Shown: piece by piece, positions 28,874-38,902 of the stretch | Position numbering within the stretch: the first letter of the stretch is position 1 | How the letters are laid out: the number at the start of each line of letters is the position of its first letter | NCBI GenBank assembly: GCA_002937455.1 | Contig: PTJZ01000001.1 | Span: 248,001 to 312,000, forward strand | Length of the DNA stretch: 64,000 nt | From: Alphaproteobacteria bacterium MarineAlpha11_Bin1 | GTDB taxonomy: Bacteria > Pseudomonadota > Alphaproteobacteria > MPNO01 > UBA830 | Reading direction: 5' to 3' | Made by a program: the position numbers and the translations under genes | Notes under the pieces: model-generated | The model's database searches: none | Told to the model about the DNA's origin: nothing | The model's input: the letters and a program-made list of their open reading frames with translations, nothing else

Positions 28874-30118
28874 ATGAGCGCTCACGAGCATATCGTACTT
28901 ACATCGCACCCTTCCACGCGCGGTAACGACCAACCCGTAATTAATTGGGGTGCCACCGATCCGACCAAACGCGGCCCGGTTATCGGCACTGTAACAGACC
29001 CGGCGATGCGGAATACCATCGGCACCCATTCGGGTAGTTACTCAGTCTATCTCGCGGCTTCCGTCGCCGCGGGACGGCTAGACCCTGATTTCCGACCCGA
29101 TTTACACAACACTATGCCGGTCGCAAAAATTGGTCCCTATCCACAATGGTCGGATCATGGAAAGATCGTCTCGTTAGATCCGTTCGGACACATGATTACC
29201 GAGTGCTTTAGCGAACAGCTAGAGGCGGGACTTAATATTAGACCTACCATTGCAGTCACGCAGGCACGTCTCTCAATGCTTGAGCTTCGCGAAGCTATTG
29301 AGCTCGGGCGACTCAAGGCCGATGGCAAAATTCTGATGGGAAATGGGGACGTACATGTTACTAAGATAGCGGTCGATCCGGTATGGCACCTGCCTGGAAT
29401 GGCTACACGCCTGGGTTGCGATATAGCGACCCTGCGCCAGGCTTTATTCACATACACGGGTGGCATGTACCCAGAACTCGTTACCCGAAGCGACCTTGAG
29501 GTTTTCCTACCCCCCATAGGCGGTCTGTCGGCCTATATTTTCGGTATTCCCACCACGCTATCGGATAGATCCATTCCGTTAGCCTGTCGGGTCCACGATG
29601 AATGTAATGGTTCGGATGTTTTCGGATCCGACATCTGTACTTGCCGACCCTATCTAACACACGGTATCGAGATTTGTGTCGAGATGGCGCAGGCAGGCGG
29701 TAACGGCCTCGTCATTTACAATCGTAAGGAAGGTCGGGCTCTCGGCGAGGTCACCAAGTTTTTGGTCTACAATGCCCGAAAACGGCAAGAAGAGGGTGAC
29801 AACGCGGCAAAATATTTTGAACGCACAGAATGCGTCGCTGGGGTTCAGGATGCGCGATTCCAGGAACTGATGCCCGATATATTCCACTGGCTAGGAGTCG
29901 AACGAATTGACCGGTTCGCCTCAATGAGCGACATGAAACATGACGCTCTTGCCGGACAAGGGATCGAGATCGGTGAGCGCATAGATCTGCCCGAGGAGCT
30001 GATCCCCGACGACGCGAAAGTGGAGATGGAGGCCAAAAAAGCGGCGGGCTATTTCACGAGCACCAAAATAAAGGACGAAAAGGGGCTGAAAGCCACAAAA
30101 GGACGCGCGTTGTTTTGA
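28874..30118 (+). CDS. URC1-type GTP cyclohydrolase II homologue (uracil catabolism)
   Basis: A 414-residue protein. The C-terminal half matches GTP cyclohydrolase II: the zinc motif RVHDECNGSDVFGSDICTC (three Cys near residues 243-256) followed by NRKEGRALGEVTKF. An extra N-terminal half of about 200 residues separates it from riboflavin RibA and fits the URC1 family. In yeasts URC1 is required to degrade uracil through the non-Rut, non-dihydropyrimidine route, thought to open the ring of a uracil nucleotide. It is followed, with a TTGA overlap, by the DUF1688/URC4 gene and by upp, the set expected for this pathway. Confidence 0.87.
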   Translation: MSAHEHIVLTSHPSTRGNDQPVINWGATDPTKRGPVIGTVTDPAMRNTIGTHSGSYSVYLAASVAAGRLDPDFRPDLHNTMPVAKIGPYPQWSDHGKIVSLDPFGHMITECFSEQLEAGLNIRPTIAVTQARLSMLELREAIELGRLKADGKILMGNGDVHVTKIAVDPVWHLPGMATRLGCDIATLRQALFTYTGGMYPELVTRSDLEVFLPPIGGLSAYIFGIPTTLSDRSIPLACRVHDECNGSDVFGSDICTCRPYLTHGIEICVEMAQAGGNGLVIYNRKEGRALGEVTKFLVYNARKRQEEGDNAAKYFERTECVAGVQDARFQELMPDIFHWLGVERIDRFASMSDMKHDALAGQGIEIGERIDLPEELIPDDAKVEMEAKKAAGYFTSTKIKDEKGLKATKGRALF

Positions 30119-31347
30119 CGTTGGCGGTACCTACCCCTAATCCTGTAAACGGACTACTGACGCCGGAGGCCGTGCGTGAGCGCTGTAATGATCTATTCCG
30201 TATCGGGTTAGATGGCGGCCTGCCCTGGTTCCAGGTGGACATAGCGAACTTACATAATCCAACATCCCGTGTTGTCGGAGAAATAGAGTCAAATTATCCA
30301 ACCCTCGAAATCCCCCTTCATAGCCGCTGGCGGCACTTCGAACTCGGCGGGACTGATCTTTGGGAAGACCTTTCAATGTCGTTTGGGTTGTCAGGAGACC
30401 GTTTAGCAATCGCTGCCGGCGATCTTGCTGTCGTCTCAGTATTGCTGGATGCCGGAGCCGGTCCGGATTGGGTTTATGCCGATGACTCTACCGGCCTGAA
30501 AATCGGCAGGTCAGAAGGGCTGGCGTTAGCCAGTCTAAGGTTGTTTGAATCTGGTATGCTCAGCGATTATGGAGATGACCCGCTTCGAGCGGACGCGGCG
30601 GCGCTCACGAAGATATCGGCACGAATGCTAGCTGACGCATTTCAAGTAACTGGTACTAATCCCCTTGTTGGTCTCCAACAGCGGGCTGGGTTACTTCAAA
30701 AACTCGGGTACGCGATAGAAAAACATTCTTCTTTTTATGCCCGTGACAATGAGATCCGTCCCGGCAACCTGATACTGAAATTGGCCGCACGTCCGAATCT
30801 AGAGGCTCGCGATATACTCGTCGCCGTACTTGGATCTCTTATGGATATCTGGCCATCGCCAGTGAGGATAGCTGGCAACGCGCTTGGTGATGTCGGTCAT
30901 CACCGTGCGTTATCGCGCGAGGATGAGACAGATTGTATTGTGCCGTTCCATAAGTTGTCACAATGGCTCTCTTATTCCCTAGTCGAACCTCTTGAACAGA
31001 TGGAAGCAACAGTCTCAAACTTGGATGGGCTGACTGGCCTCGCAGAATATCGAAATGGTGGGCTTTTTATCGATACTGGGGTTTTGCGTCTAAAAGATGA
31101 ATCCCTACTCTCTGTAGCGCATAAGCCTGAAAGCGAACTAATCGTTGAGTGGAGAGCTTTGACTGTTGCACTTCTAGACTTACTAGCGGAAGAGGTTCGA
31201 AAGTCACTGAATTTGGACATCGGGGGTCTAACACTCGGTCATATTCTGCAGGGGGGTACATGGTCGGCCGGACGCAAAATCGCATGGGAACTTAGGTCGG
31301 ATGGCAGTCCCCCGATCCGCTTAGATAGCGACGCTACAGTTTTTTAA
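30115..31347 (+). CDS. DUF1688 family protein, URC4-like
   Basis: A 410-residue DUF1688 protein beginning at TTG 30115, which overlaps the previous stop (TTGA). Landmarks are LTPEAVRERC, the WRHFELGG segment, GDLAVVSVLLDAGAGPDW, SEGLALASLRLFESG, and near the end GLTLGHILQGGTWSAGRKIA. DUF1688 corresponds to yeast URC4, an essential uracil-catabolism protein of unresolved reaction. The reading as one pathway rests on the co-location with URC1-like and uracil phosphoribosyltransferase genes. Confidence 0.87.
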   Translation: MTLAVPTPNPVNGLLTPEAVRERCNDLFRIGLDGGLPWFQVDIANLHNPTSRVVGEIESNYPTLEIPLHSRWRHFELGGTDLWEDLSMSFGLSGDRLAIAAGDLAVVSVLLDAGAGPDWVYADDSTGLKIGRSEGLALASLRLFESGMLSDYGDDPLRADAAALTKISARMLADAFQVTGTNPLVGLQQRAGLLQKLGYAIEKHSSFYARDNEIRPGNLILKLAARPNLEARDILVAVLGSLMDIWPSPVRIAGNALGDVGHHRALSREDETDCIVPFHKLSQWLSYSLVEPLEQMEATVSNLDGLTGLAEYRNGGLFIDTGVLRLKDESLLSVAHKPESELIVEWRALTVALLDLLAEEVRKSLNLDIGGLTLGHILQGGTWSAGRKIAWELRSDGSPPIRLDSDATVF

Positions 31348-31359
31348 GGAGGAATCAAC

Positions 31360-32004
31360 TTGGAAAAAAAAACAAATGCCTCTGTAGAGGTAGTTGATCA
31401 CCCGCTAATACAGCACAAGCTGACGATGATACGCGATCAAGGAACCGGTGCAGCTGACTTTCGTCAGCTCCTTCGCGAGATAAGCCATCTACTCGCTTAC
31501 GAAGTTTGCCGTGACTTTGAAACCGAAACAGTCACAATCGAAACTCCGCTGGAGGTTACCACCGGTCCAAAGCTGGAAGGGCGAAAACTCTGCATCATTT
31601 CGATTCTCCGTGCGGGTAACGGTTTGCTCGATGGCATGTTGGATCTAATCCCGGCGGCTCGGGTAGGGCATATCGGGTTGTATCGTGATCCAGATACGAA
31701 AGTACCGGTGGAATACTACTTAAAATTACCAGATAATCTGAACGAGAGACGATGTATCGTCGTGGATCCAATGCTCGCAACCGGGGGTTCCGCTATAGCT
31801 GCAGTCCACCGTCTCAAACAGTGCGGAGCGGAGCGAATAAAATTCGTTTGCGTCGTGGCGGCCCCTGAGGGTTTGAAGGCGTTTACCCAGGCGCATCCTG
31901 ATGTTCAGGTAATCACCAGCGCGATCGACCGAGAGTTAGATGATGATTCATATATTCGACCTGGTCTGGGAGATGCCGGCGACAGGATGTTCGGCACCAA
32001 ATAA
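31360..32004 (+). CDS. upp: Uracil phosphoribosyltransferase
   Basis: A 214-residue enzyme making UMP from uracil and PRPP. The start is TTG 31360, chosen because AAGGAGG lies 8 bases upstream and the protein aligns from [17 protein letters not shown]. The PRPP-binding loop is [12 protein letters not shown] and the uracil site lies near [15 protein letters not shown]. In the URC route this step (FUR1 in yeast) feeds uracil into the pathway. Being the last gene of this operon, it probably serves catabolism as well as salvage. Confidence 0.94.
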   Translation: MEKKTNASVEVVDHPLIQHKLTMIRDQGTGAADFRQLLREISHLLAYEVCRDFETETVTIETPLEVTTGPKLEGRKLCIISILRAGNGLLDGMLDLIPAARVGHIGLYRDPDTKVPVEYYLKLPDNLNERRCIVVDPMLATGGSAIAAVHRLKQCGAERIKFVCVVAAPEGLKAFTQAHPDVQVITSAIDRELDDDSYIRPGLGDAGDRMFGTK

Positions 32005-32068
32005 AATCTTCTCAAGCGTAAGAACCATTTCCTATTAATGACACGGCCGGTTCGTTATGTTGCATAGT

Positions 32069-33286
32069 ATGAGCAAGAATGAACGTGTGATCATTTGCGG
32101 TGGTGGGCCGGTCGGTATGGTTGCGGCCCTTTCCCTCGTCCGCCAAGGCGTTCCCGTAACTGTGTTAGAGGCTTTCAAAGAGCCCCCCCGGGACCCTCGA
32201 GCCGCAACGATTCACGCGTCAACGCTAGAAATGCTCGACTCCCTGGATCTTGCTGATGGACTTAAAAGTCGGGGTTTAATGGCACCTGCCTTCCAGTTTC
32301 GTGACCGCAATTCTCAAGAAATCATCGCAGTTTTTGATATGAAACACATCAGTGACGAAACCGATTTCCCTTTCGCGATTCAGTATGAACAGTGGAAGCT
32401 GACCCGCGACGCGCTAGTAGCGGTAAAGACCCATGATATCGCTGACGTGCGCTTAGGGTCGGAAGTAATCGCATTTTCTCAAGACTACGACGGCGTCACT
32501 GTCATCTACAAGGACCCAGAGAGCGACATACAAAAGGTCGAAGGCCGTTACCTTTTGGCCTGCGATGGTGGCCGGTCCACCATCCGTATTGGATTGGGTG
32601 TGTTCATGTCAGGGTTCACATGGGACGAACGTTTCCTAGTTCTGACCTCGGAACATGATTTCGCTACAAGTGATGGATACCTACATAGAAATTACGTTAT
32701 GGATCCAGATGAGTGGTTTGCTGTTTTTAAAGTTCCGGGCGACGAAGACGAGGGAATATGGCGAACGCTGTTCCCGACGGAGGGACACGAAGAGGATGAA
32801 GACCTGCTCTCTGATAATGGTGTCACTAAGCGTATTCGCGGACTACGAGAAGACATGGATTACAATGACATCCTGCATCGCAATCTTTACACGGTAAACC
32901 AAAGAGTGGCCGACAGATTCCGGGTTGAACGCATCTTCCTGGCCGGCGACGCGGCGCATCTGAATAACCCGCTCGGCGGTCTTGGCCTGAATACCGGCAT
33001 CCACGACTGCATGAATATTACAAAAAAAATAGGAGACGTGTGGTTCGGACGCGCAAACGACGATATTTTCGAACGCTACCATCGTCAGCGGCATCAGCTA
33101 GCTACCGAGTTTCTTCAAAGCGTGACTATTGAAAACAAAAAACGCATCGAGGAAAAAGACCCAGAAGCCATCCGCTCCAACCAAATACAGCTACGGGCTG
33201 CCGCGGAAGACCCAGTTAAAGCCAAGGCTTGGCTCATGCGGTCTTCCCTACTCGATAGTGTCCGAAAGGAAGAAGCTATCAAATAA
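32069..33286 (+). CDS. FAD-dependent aromatic monooxygenase (PHBH / MhpA-like)
   Basis: About 405 residues. The FAD motifs of the p-hydroxybenzoate hydroxylase class occur in order: GGGPVGMVAAL at the N-terminus, the ACDGGRSTIR motif near residue 172, and FLAGDAAHLNNPLGGLGLN near residue 290. The enzyme likely hydroxylates an aromatic ring using NAD(P)H and O2. The start ATG 32069 is preferred; 32057 is an alternative. Neighbouring VOC proteins suggest an aromatic catabolic setting, but the substrate is unknown. Confidence 0.87.
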   Translation: MSKNERVIICGGGPVGMVAALSLVRQGVPVTVLEAFKEPPRDPRAATIHASTLEMLDSLDLADGLKSRGLMAPAFQFRDRNSQEIIAVFDMKHISDETDFPFAIQYEQWKLTRDALVAVKTHDIADVRLGSEVIAFSQDYDGVTVIYKDPESDIQKVEGRYLLACDGGRSTIRIGLGVFMSGFTWDERFLVLTSEHDFATSDGYLHRNYVMDPDEWFAVFKVPGDEDEGIWRTLFPTEGHEEDEDLLSDNGVTKRIRGLREDMDYNDILHRNLYTVNQRVADRFRVERIFLAGDAAHLNNPLGGLGLNTGIHDCMNITKKIGDVWFGRANDDIFERYHRQRHQLATEFLQSVTIENKKRIEEKDPEAIRSNQIQLRAAAEDPVKAKAWLMRSSLLDSVRKEEAIK

Positions 33287-33819
33287 GATATTTTCAGGAT
33301 ACCCGATTTTAAAGCAACTGAGGACGCTGCGGATGATGCGCTCCAATTCCTTGCCTCTTGCAGTGCCTTGAACCGGTGAACAACATTGTGTTTTTTTTGC
33401 ACGGGCTATGTTCGCTGTAAACCAAACGGTCTTCATAAACGATAACGAACCGAGCTTGTACAAAACCATAGTTTTTCAAGGCCTAATACTAAAAGCATAG
33501 GATCCTGTCCCTTTTCCAGCTTCGATGGGGGCTTGCAACATGCACGATAGCGGCGCTAACAAGTTTTAAGGTGATTTCACGCTACGGTGCGTGAATATGC
33601 AGGACCGAATGAAATTGTTAATATAAAAAAAGGGATATTGGCCCCGTTATACATTCTGTTTGGATGTGAAGGTTCTTGAAGATGGAAGTCCAGAGGAAAA
33701 GGCGTCAATCGACTGAATTTTTGAAAACTACTCTCAGAGGTCAGGATCCAAACTGGCCGGAAATCGCCTAAGAGTCTCCACCGCGGAACTGCATGCCGCA
33801 TTATGAAAGAGAGGATCAA
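33287..33819. other. Intergenic region, no supported gene
   Basis: This 533-bp stretch has stop codons in all frames and no recognisable protein. It contains a 7-bp hairpin (TTCACGC 33576-33582 with GCGTGAA 33589-33595, 6-nt loop) and an AT-rich segment around 33616-33630. It may hold the promoter of the VOC gene. No RNA gene is recognised. Confidence 0.5.
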
Positions 33820-34371
33820 ATGACAGCACTGAATCGGATCAGTGGGCTGCACCATTACGCTTATCGTTGCCGCAACGCCGAAGAAACGCGAAGCTTTTAC
33901 GAAGACCTTCTTTGCCTCCCTCTTGCTCATGTGATCCAAGCTAACGAGGTGCCATCCACAGGGGCGTCCGACCCGTATGTGCATCTGTTTTTCGAATTCG
34001 CTAACGGTAGCTATATAGCGTTTTTCGATCTTGGCGACGAAACCGCATCTATCCCGGACCCGCAGACCCCGTCTTGGGTCAACCACTTCGCTATGCATGT
34101 GGATACGGTTGACGAGGTAGAGACCTGGAAGGTGAGACTTGAAGATGCAGATATCAAAGTCGTAGGTGTCACAGATCACGGTTTCGTCAAATCGATATAT
34201 TTCTTTGATCCAAACGGCATTCGCCTTGAAATTACCTGTGAGACAATCGGCGAATCGAAACGCCAAGAGCATCGGAACGATGCGCATGCCGCGTTAAAGT
34301 CTTGGACCGACACCCGGCCAGCCCCACCAACCGAATTCTATCGGTTCAGAAAAGAAACGGTGGGCGCCTAG
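33820..34371 (+). CDS. VOC superfamily (glyoxalase/dioxygenase-like) protein
   Basis: About 183 residues from ATG 33820, which has AGAGAGGA just upstream. Metal ligands are visible as His in GLHHYAYR, His in NHFAMHVD and Glu in IRLEITCE, the pattern of a vicinal-oxygen-chelate enzyme. The family includes extradiol dioxygenases, glyoxalases and isomerases, and the substrate is not determined. It is in a group of catabolic genes. Confidence 0.85.
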   Translation: MTALNRISGLHHYAYRCRNAEETRSFYEDLLCLPLAHVIQANEVPSTGASDPYVHLFFEFANGSYIAFFDLGDETASIPDPQTPSWVNHFAMHVDTVDEVETWKVRLEDADIKVVGVTDHGFVKSIYFFDPNGIRLEITCETIGESKRQEHRNDAHAALKSWTDTRPAPPTEFYRFRKETVGA

Positions 34372-34472
34372 GAGAGGCTCGAGTAGCCGATTTGAGACGG
34401 CAAAATTACGAATATAGATAACACGGTGTATCCGAGCTCAAATCAGAAATCACAAATGGAAAATCTCTATCC

Positions 34473-35084
34473 CTAATCGGGGAGACAAGCAGTGACCTGC
34501 CGTACCCATTCATCGGAAGCACCGGTAGTTTTTAGTTCGGCTTCCGCCTCTGTTTTAGTTTGGAGGACGGAACCCACAACGTTGGGGCTATCGCCCTCTT
34601 CCGGCTGGCAACAAGCTTCCATTCGGACACCGTTCGGGTCTTTGAAATACATTGATACCAGCCCCGGCAAAATGTCTACAGGCCCATCGTATTCTACGCC
34701 AGCAGCACCCAGTCGTTGCCGCAGAGATTCGAGTTGCTTGGGCGTTACTGAAAATGCGCAATGTTGCATGCCGCCAATATCATCTCGGTCCGATTGATTT
34801 TTCTTCCCTTTTGGTATTTCGAAGTAGGCGAGGAGACTGTCATTACCCATGTCGAAGAAATAATGGCGAATTTCCTCATAAGGTGGATTACCGCGATTTC
34901 CTGGCCCCGTCCCAACGCCCGGCGGTACCTTCATTGCATGAATGAGCGGCATGCCTACCACATTGACCAGAAAATCAGTTGTCATCTGCATGTCTTCAGT
35001 GGTTAGAGCGAGATGATGAATACCGCGCAACGGCAAGGCTGTCGCAGTGGACCGAGTAACGGGCTTGGTTCCTGTATCCGGCAT
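34473..35084 (-). CDS. VOC superfamily protein, second copy
   Basis: A 203-residue protein with AGGGAGG before the start. The metal-site pattern is His in RGIHHLALT, His in QHCAFSVT and Glu in VRMEACCQ. It is only distantly similar to the VOC protein at 33820. The central glycine-rich PGVGTGPGNRG loop is distinctive. It is divergent from the NIPSNAP gene. Confidence 0.85.
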   Translation of the reverse strand: MPDTGTKPVTRSTATALPLRGIHHLALTTEDMQMTTDFLVNVVGMPLIHAMKVPPGVGTGPGNRGNPPYEEIRHYFFDMGNDSLLAYFEIPKGKKNQSDRDDIGGMQHCAFSVTPKQLESLRQRLGAAGVEYDGPVDILPGLVSMYFKDPNGVRMEACCQPEEGDSPNVVGSVLQTKTEAEAELKTTGASDEWVRQVTACLPD

Positions 35085-35250
35085 TTGATCCCTCCCTATA
35101 TTGGAAACTTTTTATCACTTTCATGAAGAAACGTGAATTATGAAGGACGGGACCCTCACCAAGGCAACATACTGTAACGTGACACAAAAGCTTTTCTACT
35201 GCACACTGAAAGAAATTTCGGATAAAACTATGATGTTTAGGGAGAATCCC

Positions 35251-35874
35251 ATGATTTATGAAGTAAGAACCTACCGACTAATACCACGTGGCGTCCCGGA
35301 GTTTATTGATAAGTTTGGAAAAGCTTATAAGAACCGCCAGAACCTCTCGAAGATTGCCGCTTTTTTTCATACCGAAATCGGGCCACTGAACGAAGTTATC
35401 CATATATGGCCATACAAAAATGCCGACGAACGTGACAAGAAACGTGTACGATCGGTCAAAGAAAAGAAATACACTTGGCCGCCGAAAGTAGCCCACCTTC
35501 AGGAATATATGCAGTCGGAGCTTTTTGTTCCGTCACCTTTTACACCGACTTTTGCAAAGGGTAACAAAGGGCCTATCTTTGAATGGCGGGAATACCAAAT
35601 TATTCCAGGAATGATCCCGGAACTATACAAAAGCTGGGAAAAAGCGATAGGCAAGCGCACTGAAATGTCAGAGCTGGTTATGGCAATGCATACAGATGCG
35701 GGTGATTTGAACAAGTTCGTCCATATCTGGTCATACGAGAGCCTTCAGCACCGCGCCGAGGTCCGGGCGGAGGCGGTAAACAAGGGACTTTGGCCTCCGA
35801 AGGGACGTAAGGAGACGCTCCAGACCCAAGCGAACAAGATTATTCTGGCCGCACCATTTTCTCCGTTAAAATAG
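35251..35874 (+). CDS. NIPSNAP family protein
   Basis: About 207 residues from ATG 35251, preceded by AGGGAGA; an open frame extends to 35140 but lacks family similarity. Two tandem ferredoxin-like NIPSNAP repeats are visible, each starting with an IYEVRTYRL / IFEWREYQI strand and ending with a HIWPY / HIWSY motif. The family is frequent in catabolic clusters, with no defined reaction. Confidence 0.87.
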   Translation: MIYEVRTYRLIPRGVPEFIDKFGKAYKNRQNLSKIAAFFHTEIGPLNEVIHIWPYKNADERDKKRVRSVKEKKYTWPPKVAHLQEYMQSELFVPSPFTPTFAKGNKGPIFEWREYQIIPGMIPELYKSWEKAIGKRTEMSELVMAMHTDAGDLNKFVHIWSYESLQHRAEVRAEAVNKGLWPPKGRKETLQTQANKIILAAPFSPLK

Positions 35875-35908
35875 CTATGCCAGAGAATTTTTAAAAAGAT
35901 CTGCATAA

Positions 35909-35934
35909 GGGCGGTCGTCAGTTGGAGACCGCCC
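35909..35934 (+). terminator. Possible terminator after NIPSNAP gene
   Basis: GGGCGGTC and GACCGCCC form a perfect 8-bp stem with a 10-nt loop 34 bases after the stop. No T tract follows, so it may be a weak or factor-assisted terminator. Confidence 0.5.
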
Positions 35935-36164
35935 GAACTTATTCCGACAAGATAATTTTGGCCCTCGGACTTGATGGCAAACGCGCGTTGCTTCGTGCTT
36001 TTAACGGGGGACCAGAATTTACGTCACGTTAGCGCTGGTGTGAGAAAGCACACGAATATGTTCGAACGGATCGGATAGGAGTTGGGGTCAAAAGGCGGTT
36101 GCTCGCCTGACGGGGAAGACTAACTTACCGGCCACCGGGTTTTCCTTTTATCAGAAACCACATC

Positions 36165-37274
36165 TTATCCCTTATCTTCCGAAGTATTGGGGGAAAGTAG
36201 CCTCTTAGGAACCATCACAGACCCCTGCATGATCAAACGAGCCGTGCGGACGATACCCGCTGCCTCCAGTTTGACGCCTTCATCGGTTCGCTTCAGTGTC
36301 AGTGACAGATGTAACTGACCCGCCGGATGTTCAATTGAAAAATGCGGACCGGGTTTATCTGGAGACATATTGACCATAGGTTCGGCGATCGTACCGGGGG
36401 TGATCGACGCATAAGCCACTGCGATGCCGCCAGTAATCGCGTGGGTTTGGTGTGTTTTGTCGGGTACAAAATATCGTGAGGTGATAGCGCCGCCGTCGCG
36501 CGGTGGGGAGAGAATAATTATCTTGGGTTGAACCTGTCCCGTCACATCACCCAGGCCCATCCGGCGGCCTGCTTTAATCCGCTTGTCCTCGATGAATTCG
36601 AAGAACGAGGTGTCGGCGTCGAGTTCCGCGGCGGACTCGTAGCCAGTTTTTCCAACATCGGAAGCACGCATGATCAGGCAAGGCATAGCCGCATCGATAA
36701 TAGTCGCTTCAACGTCGTCGATGGTTTCTATTTTCTTTCCAGTCGGGAATAACTGTCCTGTCCGAGCCCCCACAACATTCATGAAATTAAGAAGAATGGG
36801 TGCTGCTACCCCTGGCACACCATCAATCGCAACCTCACCTTCGTACTCGACCTGCCCAGCCGGCGTAGGAACTACGGCCTCTACTAAACCGCCCGTATTG
36901 ACCTGGTGAATACGTACCCGGGTCTCACCAACCTGAGCAGTAATCATTCCCGTCTCGATGGCATAAGGCCCGACGCCCGCTAGCATATTTCCGCAAGACG
37001 GGGTATAATCTACTTTTGCCTCTTCAACTGAAAGCTGGGCAAAGAAATAGTCGATATCACAATCTTCGCGGTCTGATAGAGACAAGATACAACTTTTACT
37101 TGTGACAGACGTCGTGCCGCCAACCCCGTCTACTTGTCGCGGATCGGGCGAACCGAATGCCTTCAGCAAAATATCGTCCCACAGACTTTGATCGTCTGGT
37201 AAATCAGTGCGGTTAAAATACAGGCCGCGCGACGTGCCCCCGCGCATGAGAATCGCGGGAATAGATGTTTGCAT
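36165..37274 (-). CDS. PrpF-family isomerase (4-oxalomesaconate tautomerase / methylaconitate isomerase type)
   Basis: About 369 residues from ATG 37274. The PrpF fold landmarks are PAILMRGGTSRGLYF at the start, VDGVGGTTSVTSK, the Cys-containing TPSCGNMLAGVGP near residue 95, and RMGLGDVTGQ. Family members shift double bonds in tricarboxylates: PrpF in the 2-methylcitrate cycle and GalD in gallate/protocatechuate meta-cleavage. The aromatic-catabolic setting and absence of prp genes make a GalD-like role somewhat more likely. It is divergent from the TcuA-like gene. Confidence 0.85.
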   Translation of the reverse strand: MQTSIPAILMRGGTSRGLYFNRTDLPDDQSLWDDILLKAFGSPDPRQVDGVGGTTSVTSKSCILSLSDREDCDIDYFFAQLSVEEAKVDYTPSCGNMLAGVGPYAIETGMITAQVGETRVRIHQVNTGGLVEAVVPTPAGQVEYEGEVAIDGVPGVAAPILLNFMNVVGARTGQLFPTGKKIETIDDVEATIIDAAMPCLIMRASDVGKTGYESAAELDADTSFFEFIEDKRIKAGRRMGLGDVTGQVQPKIIILSPPRDGGAITSRYFVPDKTHQTHAITGGIAVAYASITPGTIAEPMVNMSPDKPGPHFSIEHPAGQLHLSLTLKRTDEGVKLEAAGIVRTARLIMQGSVMVPKRLLSPNTSEDKG

Positions 37275-37411
37275 AGAATTTATCTCTCGAGTTTTTCTAA
37301 TGGATACCATTGATATGGAGATTAAGTCACACTTGATTAGTTCTTAATATCGCCAAGTGAATTTCAAGCTGATAAAACGTGTAGAAATATTCATAGAACG
37401 GGACGGTAATC

Positions 37412-38902
37412 ATGAGCCAGTCGAACTGGGATGTAGTTGTAGTAGGCGGCGGAAACGCAGCGTTCTGCGCCGCGTTAGCCGCACAGGAGCAAGGCGCATC
37501 TGTAGTAATGTTGGAAGCAGCACCAGAGGATGAAGCCGGTGGGAATAGTGCGTTCACTGCAGGAGCTATGCGGGTAGCCTATAATGGAGTTGAGGATATT
37601 AAGAGGCTGGTTCCAGATCTATCAGAGACAGAAATTGAAACGACGGATTTTGGTACGTATACGGAGGAGCAGTTTTTCGACGATATGGCGCGCGTTACCC
37701 AATATCGAGCGGATCCTGATTTGGTAGAAACTCTGGTAACACAGAGCTTGGATACATTGGTTTGGATGAGAGAAAAGGGTGTCCGGTTCGTTCCAATATA
37801 TGGTCGACAAGCATTCAAAATTGACGGGAAATTCAAATTCTGGGGCGGTCTAACACTGGAAACTGTTGGTGGAGGCCCCGGCTTAATTGAAATGTGGACA
37901 GAAATCGCTAAGCGCGAAGGAATTGAAGTACGATATGAGACCCGTGCGCTGGACCTGATCGCAGAAAATAACCGTATTACTGGCGTTAAAGTTAGAGATA
38001 ATGACGGAGAATATGAGTTAGCCGGAAAAACGGTTATCCTCGCTTGCGGGGGATTCCAGGCTAACTCAGAAATGCGAACCCGGTACTTGGGCCCGAGTTG
38101 GGACCTTGCGAAGGTGCGCGGCACCCGATTCAATACGGGCGAGGGTATTCGTATGGCCATGAATATCGGTGCTAGCCCCTACGGAAATTGGTCCGGCTGC
38201 CACGCTGTCGGATGGGAGATGAATGCTCCGGAATTCGGCGACCTTGCCGTCGGGGACCAATTTCAGAAACACTCTTATCCATTCGCCATAATGGTCAACT
38301 CTACCGGACGACGTTTTGTCGATGAAGGAGCAGACTTCCGGAACTATACTTATGCCAAGTATGGCCGAGTAATACTCGAACAGCCCGGTCAATTTGCGTG
38401 GCAAATATTCGATCAAAAAACAAAGCACCTGCAGCGGGATGAGTATAATATCCGCCAGATCACGAAGGTAACCGCGAATACAATTGAGGAACTAGCCGGC
38501 AAGCTTGAGGGGGTAGACCCTGATGCGTTCATCGCCGAAATTGAGGATTATAATGCTGCGGTTAATCAAGATACCGAATTTAATCCGAACATAAAGGATG
38601 GACGCTGCACCGAGGGCCTTGCGGTTGATAAGACCAACTGGGCGAATACCATCGATGAGCCTCCGTATGAAGGTTATGCGGTTACCTGCGGTGTCACATT
38701 CACGTTTGGCGGATTGCGCATCAACGACGAAGGCGAAGTTTTAAACAATGATATGAAACCCATTAGGGGCTTGTTCGCGGCCGGTGAACTCGTCGGTGGT
38801 ATCTTTTACTTTAACTATCCGGGCGGATCTGGGCTTACTTCAGGATCGGTTTTCGGGAAGCAAGCAGGAACAGCGGCGGGTCGGCGCGCATCAGGTAATT
38901 GA
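37412..38902 (+). CDS. FAD-dependent tricarballylate dehydrogenase-like flavoprotein
   Basis: A 496-residue fumarate-reductase-type flavoprotein. The FAD motif DVVVVGGGNAAFCAALAA is at the N-terminus, a GGNSAFTAGAMR substrate loop follows, and the C-terminus has FTFGGLRINDEG and FAAGELVGGIFYFNYPGGSGLTSG. It resembles TcuA, which oxidises tricarballylate to aconitate. Together with the divergent PrpF-type isomerase this suggests handling of a tricarboxylic intermediate. No heme or iron-sulfur partner is adjacent. Confidence 0.85.
   Translation: MSQSNWDVVVVGGGNAAFCAALAAQEQGASVVMLEAAPEDEAGGNSAFTAGAMRVAYNGVEDIKRLVPDLSETEIETTDFGTYTEEQFFDDMARVTQYRADPDLVETLVTQSLDTLVWMREKGVRFVPIYGRQAFKIDGKFKFWGGLTLETVGGGPGLIEMWTEIAKREGIEVRYETRALDLIAENNRITGVKVRDNDGEYELAGKTVILACGGFQANSEMRTRYLGPSWDLAKVRGTRFNTGEGIRMAMNIGASPYGNWSGCHAVGWEMNAPEFGDLAVGDQFQKHSYPFAIMVNSTGRRFVDEGADFRNYTYAKYGRVILEQPGQFAWQIFDQKTKHLQRDEYNIRQITKVTANTIEELAGKLEGVDPDAFIAEIEDYNAAVNQDTEFNPNIKDGRCTEGLAVDKTNWANTIDEPPYEGYAVTCGVTFTFGGLRINDEGEVLNNDMKPIRGLFAAGELVGGIFYFNYPGGSGLTSGSVFGKQAGTAAGRRASGN

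Noticed and set aside
33577..34287. Minus-strand frame of 236 codons opposite the VOC gene
   Set aside because: No motif is visible, while the plus strand encodes a clear VOC protein with metal ligands and a ribosome site.
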